Assembly: GCF_000820725.1 (NCBI RefSeq) | Contig: NZ_CCXH01000019.1 | Coordinates: forward strand, 1-32,146 | Direction: 5' to 3' | DNA length: 32,146 nt | Source of the DNA: Actinomyces polynesiensis | GTDB lineage: Bacteria > Actinomycetota > Actinomycetes > Actinomycetales > Actinomycetaceae | In this document: in pieces, positions 25,815 through 32,146 of the stretch | How the letters are laid out: the number at the start of each line of letters is the position of its first letter | Position numbering within the stretch: the first letter of the stretch is position 1 | Position numbers and translations under genes: made by a program | The notes under the pieces: generated by a model | What the model saw: only the letters and a program-made list of their open reading frames with translations | What the model was told of the DNA's origin: nothing | The model's database searches: none

Positions 25815-27800
25815 ATGAACGGAACATTTGAACAATCAACAAAGGCCCGGGAGCCAACGCTCACATCCATCACCGGGCTGGAGCACCTACTGAAGAAGAA
25901 CGACCCCGACGGCCCCGCGGTGCGCACCGGCGGCGCAGTGCTCTACCTTCGGGTCTCAACGACCAGGCAGATGAACACCGCTGCTGACCTCGACGAAGAT
26001 GGGAACAGCATCGCTACCCAGCGCGAGTGGGCGCTAAAGAAGGCGAAGGAGCTACGCGCGCCGGTGCTGCGCGAGTTCGTCGAACCCGGGCAGTCGGCGC
26101 AGACGATCGAGAAGCGTCCAGAGTTCAAGAAGCTGCTGCGCTTCATCGACAGAACCCCCGACGTGAAGTACGTCGTCATCTACATGCGCTCCCGCGTCTT
26201 CCGCAACCACCTCGACGCGGCCATCATCAAACGCAGCCTGCGCGATAAGGGGGTCGAGCTGATCTCGGCCAAAGAGAACTTCGGCGACGGGTATATGGGC
26301 GACGCGATGGAGGCGATCACCGACGTCGTCAACGAACTCCAAGTCCGCATGAGCGGGGAAGACATCAAGATCAAGATGGCTCACAAGGTCGAACGGGGCG
26401 GGACGGTCGGCCGCGCCAAGCTCGGCTACCTCAACACCCGCAAGGACTTCGATGGACGCCTCGTCAACACCATCGACGTCGATCCCGTCCGCGCGCCGCT
26501 GATCCGCTGGGCATTCGAGCAATACTCCACCGGTCAGCACTCGATCGTGCAGCTGCAGGTGATGCTCGAAGACCAAGGACTGACCACCCGCCCCTCCGCC
26601 AAGCGCGCAGCCACGCCACTATCTTCCAGCCAGCTCGCGGTGATTCTGCGCGACCCGTACTACACCGGCGTCATCCGCTACAAAGGGGCCCTCCACCCAG
26701 GCCGTCACGAACCGATCGTCAGCAAGGAACTCTTCCTCGCCGTGCAGAAGGTCCTCGATGGGCGCAACCGCAAAGGCGACCGTGACCGCATCCACTTCCA
26801 CTTCCTGCGAGGACTGCTCTACTGCGAAGAATGCCGCAGGGCAGGACGTGACAGCCGTCTCGTTTACAGTCAGAACACCGGCCACGGCGGCACCTACGAG
26901 TACTACATCTGCACCGCGAAACAGCGCGGCCTCTGTACGATGCCCAGCGTCCGCCTCGATGACGTGGAAGACGCCGTCGCCCACGCCGTCGCCGCCGAAG
27001 AGTTCCACACCGACGAACTGGCCGACATCCGCGACGAGGTACGTCACGCCCTCGAAGAAATGCAATCCCACGAGCAGGAGGAGAAGGACGCTCTCCGCAA
27101 ACAACTTGCGAAGCTCGAAGCCCAAGAGGACCGGCTCATCGACCTGGCCGCAGATGGCAAGCTGCCCAGCACCAAGCTCCGCGAACGCCTCGAAGCAGTC
27201 ACACTCCGCAAGGGAGCGGTAGCCGAGCAGCTGGCCCGCACGGGTGAAAGCATCCAGCGCGGCGTTGACCGCGTCTACACCTCCGTCGATCTGCTCGACA
27301 AGCCTCGCGAACTCTACGAGAGCCTACCCGACAGCGCCCGCCGCAACCTTCTGGGCGCGTTCTTCGACCGCCTGGACGTCCTCGTCACCGAAGACGGGCT
27401 CCAGCTCACTAGCGAACGCACAGAGATCAACGCCACGTTCCACCAGTGGCAGGCGCAGCACGACTTGGCCGGCGCACCTGACGCAGAGGGAAACGAAAAG
27501 GCTCCCCGCACAACTGTGGGGAGCCAATCGGACAACCGTAACCCGCCTATTCAGTCCAAAGGTTTGAATAAGCCGGTAGTGGTCGGGGCGGCGGGATTTG
27601 AACCCACGACATCTTGCTCCCAAAGCAAGCGCGCTACCAAGCTGCGCCACGCCCCGATGCCGCCCGGGGGCGACCAGACGATGATACGTTCCCCGCGGCC
27701 CGGCGGTCACATCGGGGTACCCCCTGTGGCGGGCAGCCCGCCCCGTTCCCTCCCCGCGGACGAGGGCGGCGCCGCCCTCGTCGGTCGTGGCCCCGGGTGA
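25815..27800 (+). CDS. Large serine recombinase with host-derived tail
   Basis: Read as 661 residues. The catalytic domain has YLRVSTTRQ with Ser48, and YMRSRVFRN. A recombinase domain follows, then a zinc ribbon (CEEC near 337-340 with a second Cys pair in YICTAKQRGLC) and a coiled coil near residues 405-490, the standard layout of a large serine integrase. It should integrate and excise the element. The start at 25815 follows AGGAGGG; the frame is open upstream to 25560. From about residue 561 the frame crosses the tRNA-Pro terminator, then runs antisense through the tRNA (GAAGFEPTTSCSQSK). That tail is host DNA, so the excised form would end differently. Confidence 0.85.
   Translation: MNGTFEQSTKAREPTLTSITGLEHLLKKNDPDGPAVRTGGAVLYLRVSTTRQMNTAADLDEDGNSIATQREWALKKAKELRAPVLREFVEPGQSAQTIEKRPEFKKLLRFIDRTPDVKYVVIYMRSRVFRNHLDAAIIKRSLRDKGVELISAKENFGDGYMGDAMEAITDVVNELQVRMSGEDIKIKMAHKVERGGTVGRAKLGYLNTRKDFDGRLVNTIDVDPVRAPLIRWAFEQYSTGQHSIVQLQVMLEDQGLTTRPSAKRAATPLSSSQLAVILRDPYYTGVIRYKGALHPGRHEPIVSKELFLAVQKVLDGRNRKGDRDRIHFHFLRGLLYCEECRRAGRDSRLVYSQNTGHGGTYEYYICTAKQRGLCTMPSVRLDDVEDAVAHAVAAEEFHTDELADIRDEVRHALEEMQSHEQEEKDALRKQLAKLEAQEDRLIDLAADGKLPSTKLRERLEAVTLRKGAVAEQLARTGESIQRGVDRVYTSVDLLDKPRELYESLPDSARRNLLGAFFDRLDVLVTEDGLQLTSERTEINATFHQWQAQHDLAGAPDAEGNEKAPRTTVGSQSDNRNPPIQSKGLNKPVVVGAAGFEPTTSCSQSKRATKLRHAPMPPGGDQTMIRSPRPGGHIGVPPVAGSPPRSLPADEGGAALVGRGPG
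27496..27525 (-). terminator. Rho-independent terminator of tRNA-Pro
   Basis: On the minus strand an 11-bp stem (27525-27515 with 27510-27500, one G-U pair) and a CAAC loop (plus-strand bases) are followed by TTTT (27499-27496). It lies 55 bases past the tRNA-Pro 3' end. It falls inside the recombinase reading frame. Confidence 0.75.
27580..27656 (-). tRNA. tRNA-Pro (UGG)
   Basis: 77 bases with an encoded CCA. The acceptor stem is CGGGGCG / CGCCCCG, the discriminator is A, and the anticodon loop is CTTTGGGAG-like with anticodon TGG. The T-arm is GTGGG-TTCAAAT-CCCGC. The body without CCA is 27583-27656. Confidence 0.95.
27681..27710 (-). promoter_or_regulatory. Probable tRNA-Pro promoter
   Basis: Minus strand: -35 GTGACC (27710-27705), 18-bp spacer, -10 TATCAT (27686-27681). 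Predicted start near 27674, just before the tRNA. Confidence 0.4.
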
Positions 27801-27937
27801 GCGGTGCCCGGACCGGGCGACGCGCCCTGGGGTGGAGCACTCGGGGGAGACGGACCGGCAGTGGTCCGCGGGCGGAGTTCGCATCGACCGCCGGGGCACG
27901 CTACCATTCCCCTGTTGCCCCGCGAGGGCGGCGAGAC

Positions 27938-28008
27938 GCGGGCGTAGCTCAATGGTAGAGCCTCTGCCTTCCAAGCAGATCACGCGGGTTCGATTCCCGT
28001 CGCCCGCT
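27938..28008 (+). tRNA. tRNA-Gly (UCC)
   Basis: 71 bases. The acceptor stem is GCGGGCG / CGCCCGC, the discriminator is T, the anticodon loop is CTTCCAAG with anticodon TCC, and the T-arm is GCGGG-TTCGATT-CCCGT. CCA is not encoded. A possible promoter (TTCGCA, 17 bp, TACCAT at 27902-27907) lies upstream. Confidence 0.96.
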
Positions 28009-28203
28009 CCGCACGGCCCGGGCCCGGCGTTCCGACGAAAGGTTGGCGTCGGGCCTTCGGCGTGAGAGGGCTCTTCCGTCCACCTCTTGGCCACTCGTTT
28101 AGCCATGTGCACCGTCCGTGTGCAGACGCTCCTGCCCACCCTCAAGGCATGCACGACGAGATGCCGGCCCGGCATCTCAACGACCGGAACTCCTCCAGCG
28201 GCG

Positions 28204-28695
28204 TCACCCCTGCGCGGAGCCCATCGCGTCGCGGGGGAGTCGCGGACTGTCCCGGTGCCCCCACAACCACGGCCAGTACGCGGTGTCCGTGCGCAGGACC
28301 CACACGGCGATGCCCCCGCAGAACAGGCACACCAGGGCCAGCACCACCCGACCACCCCAGGAGAGGGTGCCGAACCCGGGGATGGCGAGTGCGACCAGGC
28401 AGAGGGCCACTGCGGTGGTGACGAGGGCCCAGAAGGACACCCACAGGGCGAGGGCGAGCAGAGTCCACCGGCGTCCCGCCCGTCCCATCTGCAGGTAGCG
28501 TCGTCGTGACATCACCCAGTGGGGCATCCCGAAGGAGATGAACAGGGCGTCCTCCTCGAGATCGGACGCCTGCCCGGACCGCCCGGAACCGAGGCGCGCA
28601 GGCGCAGGTGCGTCCGGTCGCGCTCCCGTCCCCGCCCGGGCCCGCGCCCTGGCCCGTCGGGTCCTGCGCCTCGGCCCGCTGGTGCCCCGTCCCAT
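28204..28695 (-). CDS. Small two-helix membrane protein, host
   Basis: 163 residues. The N-terminal ~45 residues are Arg-rich and disordered. A conserved-looking block (EEDALFISFGMPHWVMSRRR) is followed by two membrane helices (about 79-105 and 113-134) and a short tail. Family unknown, chromosomal. A GTG at 28704 is an alternative start. The frame is open further upstream but the added part is low complexity. Confidence 0.55.
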   Translation of the reverse strand: MGRGTSGPRRRTRRARARARAGTGARPDAPAPARLGSGRSGQASDLEEDALFISFGMPHWVMSRRRYLQMGRAGRRWTLLALALWVSFWALVTTAVALCLVALAIPGFGTLSWGGRVVLALVCLFCGGIAVWVLRTDTAYWPWLWGHRDSPRLPRDAMGSAQG

Positions 28696-28980
28696 GTCCG
28701 TGACCCCACAGGGGGAGAGCCGGGCGGCGACAGGGTCTTGTGTACCCTGAGGCCAAGGGCGTGACGCCGATGATCGATCCCGGCAGCGTCCAGATGCCCG
28801 TCCCACGTTTTTCCGCGTGAGGGTGGGCATCGTCCAATTCTCCGGCCGGGGCGGTCCCGGTCCGCCGTCCGTTGCCCTGCGTCTCCTGCCCACCACCCGG
28901 GGCCCTCCACCTTCCACCCGCTGCCCACCACCCGCTGCCCACCACCCGGCACACGCGGGCGCACCCCCGACCCGGACCGG

Positions 28981-30374
28981 TCAGCCGACCCGCACGGAGT
29001 CCAGGTGCCCGGGCACCGTCGCCTCGATCCCCAGCTCCTCGGTGATGCGACGTGCCAGGGCCAGGGCCGAGTCCGGCTCACCGTGGACGCAGAACACGCG
29101 TCGCGGACGGGGGCGCAGGGCGCCCAGCCAGGCCAGGAGGTCGGAGGCGTCGGCGTGCACGGAGAACTCCTCCTCGCGCACGACCTCCGCGGCCACCGCC
29201 ACGTGGGCCCCGTGCATCTTCAGCTGGGTGGCACCGTCGGCCAACGCCCGCCCCTGGTTCCACCGCCTGGTACCCGGTGAGGACCACGGTGTGCCGGGGG
29301 TCGGGCAGCATGTGCTCGAGGTGGTGCAGGACCCGCCCGCCGGTCGCCATGCCCGAGGCGGAGATGATGACGCAGGGGCGGTGGGGACGGTTGAGCTGCT
29401 TGGACTCCTCGACCGTGTGGACCTCGCGCAGGTCGAGACCGGGGAGGCGGAACCCCCGCGCCTCGGGACGCAGCTCCCCGGCGGCGGAGGGGGACTGGTA
29501 GATGCGCAGGCTGGCCAGGGCCATCGGGGAGTCGACGAAGATCGGCAGGGGAGGGATGCGACCCTCGCGCTGCATGTCGGCCAGGGCGGTGAGGACCACC
29601 TCGGTGCGGTCGACCGCGAAGGCGGGGACGAGGACCGACCCGCCGCGAGCGACCGTGCGCCGGATCGCCTCGGCGAGCACCCGGTGGGGTTCCGCGCCCG
29701 GCTCGGGGTGCTCGCGGTCCCCGTAGGTCGACTCCACCAGGACGGTCGCGGCGCCGGGAGGCACCTCCCGCGGGCGCAGGACTGGGTGCGTGGCGCGGCC
29801 GAGGTCCCCCGAGAAGAGCACCGGGCCGTCCGCGGTGTGCAGGCGGATGCTGGCCGAGCCCAGGATGTCGCCCGGCGCGGGTCCAGCGTGCCGAGACCCC
29901 GACCCCCAGGTCCACGTCCCGGTCGAAGGGCACCTCGCGGAGGAGCGGCAGGGTGCGCTCGACGTCGCTGACCCGGTAGAGCGGTTCGGCGTTGCGGTGG
30001 CGGGAGTAGCCGTGGGAGCGGGCATCGTCGGCGTCGCGCTCCTGGAGGAACGCGGAGTCGCGCAGGACGATCCCGCACAGCTCGGCCGTGGCGCGCGTCG
30101 CCCAGATCCTGCCGGTGAAACCGTGGCGCACCAGGCGGGGGAGGTACCCGCAGTGGTCGAGGTGGGCGTGGGTGACCAGGACGTCGGAGATGGACGAGGG
30201 CGGGACGGGGAAGTCCGACCAGTTCATCAGCCGCAGGCGCTTCTCCCCTTAGAACAGACCGGCGTCCACGAGGATCCGGCGCTCGCCGGGCCCGCCCTCG
30301 TCCGTCGTGACCAGGAACTTCGAACCGGTCACGGTGCCGGAGGCCCCGAGGAAGGACAGCGTCGTCGATGCCAT
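28981..30374 (-). pseudogene. Broken beta-CASP/MBL-fold RNA-processing hydrolase
   Basis: A COG1236-type metallo-beta-lactamase-fold RNA hydrolase recognisable over its full length in three pieces. The N-terminus (STTLSFLGASGTVTGSKFL) ends at an in-frame TAA at 30251-30249 where the family has Gln (LF-Q-G). The same frame resumes with THAHLDHCGYLP, the zinc motif. Near 29869 one extra base breaks the AGHILGSA block, which holds a zinc-ligand His; the next frame carries the middle (VLVESTYGDREH, FAVDRTEVVL, ISASGMATGG). Near 29258-29265 the frame shifts again, and the end (FSVHADASDLLAWL, VHGEPDSA) is in a third frame. A stop plus two shifts argue for a real pseudogene, but sequencing error in G-runs could explain the two shifts. 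Confidence 0.75.
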
Positions 30375-30758
30375 GCCCCCACTGTGCCCGTTCCTCGACC
30401 CGCGCGGTGGCGGATTGGGTCCCCGATCCGGGTCTCCGCCGAGGGGCACGGGCCGTCCCCCTGTCCCGGGGGAGTGGGGCGCGCCCGGTGCCGGTGTCCG
30501 TCGCGGGGCCGGTCGGGGGTCCGCCCCACCGCCGGTGCCGCGGTCGGGGAGCCGAATGGTGGGCCCGCTGGCCGCCGGGCCCCACTCCTGGACGCACGTC
30601 GAGGACCGCCAACGCGTGCGGTTGACCACACGCCGGCCCGGTCCGTGCTGGTGGACGGGGCCGGCACGAGACATCGTCATGCCCCTGTCGTAGGATTGGG
30701 TGGTTGTCATGCGCCCGGAATCGGCGCCCCGGAACAGAAGACGTTGGAGTGCACACAC
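30375..30758. other. GC-rich intergenic region
   Basis: 384 bases between the divergent hydrolase pseudogene and tig. No gene is seen apart from the candidate tig promoter. It contains runs of G and C with short dyads. Confidence 0.5.
30668..30696 (+). promoter_or_regulatory. Candidate tig promoter
   Basis: The -35 is GAGACA (30668-30673), the spacer is 17 bp and the -10 is TAGGAT (30691-30696). The tig start is about 60 bases downstream. Confidence 0.4.
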
Positions 30759-32146
30759 GTGAAGAGCACTGTTGAGACCCTCGAGCCCACCAAGGTGCGC
30801 CTGACCGTCGAGGTCGGCTACGAGGAACTGAAGCCGCAGATGGAGAAGGCCTACAAGGACATCGCGTCCCAGGTCCAGGTCCCCGGCTTCCGGAAGGGTC
30901 ACGTGCCCCCGCGGATCATCGACCAGCGCTTCGGTCGCGCCGCCGTCATCGAGCAGGCCATCAACGACGTCCTGCCCCGCATGTACTCCCAGGCCGTCTC
31001 CGAGAACGAGCTGCGTCCGATGGCCCAGCCCGAGGTCGAGGTCACCGAGATCCCCAACACCACCGGCGAGCAGGGCGGTCAAATGGTCTTCACCGCCGAC
31101 GTCGACATCGTCCCCGCCTTCGAGCTCCCCGAGCTCGACGAGGAGACGGTCATCGAGGTCGAGCCCACCACGGTCACCGACGAGGACGTCCAGGCCGAGC
31201 TCGACGAGCTGCGCGGTCGCTTCGCCTCCCTCAAGTCCGTCAAGCGCCAGGCCAAGACCGGCGACTTCGTCACCCTGGACCTCACTGCGACGGTGGACGG
31301 CGAAGAGGTCGACTCCGTCTCCGACGTCTCCTACGAGATCGGCTCCGGCACCATGCTGGAGGGCCAGGACAAGGCCCTGCGCGGCACCCACGCCGGTGAC
31401 GTCGTGACCTTCACCTCCACCCTCAAGGGTGGTGACCACGCAGGCGAGGAGGCCGAGGTCACCCTCACCGTCAAGGCGGTCAAGGCGCGCGAGCTGCCCA
31501 AGGCCGACGACGACTTCGCCCAGATGGTCTCCGAGTTCGACACCATCGACGAGCTGATGACCGACCTGCGCGAGCAGGCAGGTCAGAGCAAGCGTTCCGG
31601 CCAGGCCCTCCAGGCCCGCGACCGTCTCCTCGACAAGCTCCTCGGGGACACCGAGATCCTCCTGCCCGAGGCCGTCGTCGAGCACGAGCTCGGCCACCGC
31701 GTCCAGGAGGACGCCTCCGCCAAGGAGAAGAAGGAGGCGCGCGCCGAGGTCGAGAAGGATCTCCGCCAGGAGTTGCTCTCCGAGACGCTCGCCCAGAAGC
31801 TCGGCGTCCAGGTCTCCCAGCAGGAGCTCATCGACTACATGCTCCAGATGGCCCAGACCTACAACATGGACGTCAACCAGCTGTTCCAGGACTCCTCCCA
31901 GGTCCAGTCGATGGTCGCCCAGCTCGCCCGCACCAAGGCCCTCATCGAGGCCCTGCGCAAGGTGAGCGTCAAGGACACCGAGGGCAACGACGTGGACCTG
32001 TCCGTGTTCTTCGGTGATGCCGACGCCGACGAGGAGGCGGAGGAGGAGGCCGGCGAGGGCACTTCCGAGTCCCCCGTGGACGCGACCGAGGTCGCCACCG
32101 AGGAGGAGACCGAGGAGTTCGAGGACCACACCGGTGAGGACGCCTA
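30759..32146 (+). CDS. tig: Trigger factor, ribosome-bound chaperone
   Basis: 462 residues to the window edge, where the last two bases TA are probably the start of the stop codon. The N-terminal ribosome-binding domain has GFRKG (43-47) in the VPGFRKGHVPP signature. A FKBP-type peptidyl-prolyl isomerase domain follows (near 155-240, with GDFVTLDLTATVDGEEVD and IGSGTMLEGQDKAL). Next come the C-terminal helical chaperone arms (residues ~250-400) and a long acidic tail from about residue 420, usual for actinobacteria. It binds new chains at the ribosome exit. The start is GTG at 30759 behind GGAG. The tRNA-Pro/tRNA-Gly/tig neighbourhood is typical of actinobacteria. Confidence 0.95.
   Translation, partial: MKSTVETLEPTKVRLTVEVGYEELKPQMEKAYKDIASQVQVPGFRKGHVPPRIIDQRFGRAAVIEQAINDVLPRMYSQAVSENELRPMAQPEVEVTEIPNTTGEQGGQMVFTADVDIVPAFELPELDEETVIEVEPTTVTDEDVQAELDELRGRFASLKSVKRQAKTGDFVTLDLTATVDGEEVDSVSDVSYEIGSGTMLEGQDKALRGTHAGDVVTFTSTLKGGDHAGEEAEVTLTVKAVKARELPKADDDFAQMVSEFDTIDELMTDLREQAGQSKRSGQALQARDRLLDKLLGDTEILLPEAVVEHELGHRVQEDASAKEKKEARAEVEKDLRQELLSETLAQKLGVQVSQQELIDYMLQMAQTYNMDVNQLFQDSSQVQSMVAQLARTKALIEALRKVSVKDTEGNDVDLSVFFGDADADEEAEEEAGEGTSESPVDATEVATEEETEEFEDHTGEDA

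Larger units (their letters stand above)
1391..27495. mobile_element. Integrative mobilizable element carrying a type I restriction operon
   Basis: The region is bounded on the right by a large serine recombinase next to tRNA-Pro. It holds a coupling ATPase, a Replic_Relax protein, an ArdA-like protein, an MT-A70 methylase and a full hsdMSR-based defence operon. No VirB4, VirB6 or other mating-channel gene is visible, so transfer would need a helper. The right end must lie left of the tRNA-Pro terminator (27496-27525) if that terminator is native. The left end lies between the SIMPL stop at 1302 and the HTH gene near 1418, where base composition falls. No convincing direct repeat was found at the two ends, as expected for serine recombinases with a two-base crossover. 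Coordinates are approximate. Confidence 0.65.

Noticed and set aside
1303-27486. Seven-base match GACGCAG after the SIMPL stop and near 27480 as attachment-site repeats
   Set aside because: A match this short is expected by chance between two 100-bp GC-rich stretches; it cannot define the element ends.
28860-28960. CCACC-rich repeats between the membrane protein and the hydrolase
   Set aside because: Simple low-complexity slippage sequence with no structure or gene association.
30375-32129. Long minus-strand open frame opposite tig
   Set aside because: It is an artefact of GC-rich codon use antisense to trigger factor; the protein is Leu/Gly/Asp low complexity.
1-32146. CRISPR array
   Set aside because: No repeat-spacer pattern was seen; the repeats present are short tandem or promoter elements.

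Overview
The window is high-GC actinobacterial DNA. The host looks like a member of the Actinomycetales, although the species cannot be fixed from sequence alone. The flanks are chromosomal: a thioredoxin-like gene and a SIMPL-domain gene on the left, and on the right tRNA-Pro(UGG), tRNA-Gly(UCC), a small membrane protein, a decayed beta-CASP metallo-hydrolase gene and the trigger factor gene tig. Between them, from about 1.4 kb to 27.5 kb, lies an integrated mobilizable element.

The left two thirds of the element (1889-15722, minus strand) is one compact defence operon, read from right to left: hsdM, hsdS, hsdR, a YgjP-like zinc metallopeptidase, a large membrane-anchored YobI-like P-loop NTPase, a short fragment resembling the C-terminus of a type III restriction Res subunit, and an RloC-like anticodon nuclease with a zinc hook. 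Most junctions are start/stop overlaps. A near-consensus promoter lies about 375 bp upstream of hsdM. The layout suggests a type I restriction system with added protease, membrane and suicide-tRNase arms.

The right third (16648-27500) is the mobility and maintenance part. It has a ribbon-helix-helix-like protein, a putative winged-HTH protein, a SprT-like protease, several small unknown or membrane proteins, an MT-A70 adenine methyltransferase, a VirD4/FtsK-like coupling ATPase, a Replic_Relax family protein, an ArdA-like protein, an AT-hook protein and a large serine recombinase. No mating-channel genes are visible, so it is better called an integrative mobilizable element than a self-transmissible one. 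An iteron-like cluster plus a perfect hairpin sits between the coupling ATPase and the Replic_Relax gene and is a candidate oriT/oriV. A perfect 25-bp element is shared by the promoters of the RHH gene and the MT-A70 gene, which suggests one regulon.

The serine recombinase reading frame runs through the tRNA-Pro terminator and then antisense through the tRNA itself, so its last ~100 codons are probably host DNA. This places the right end of the element just left of position 27496. The left end is not resolved and lies between the SIMPL stop (1302) and the HTH gene (about 1418).
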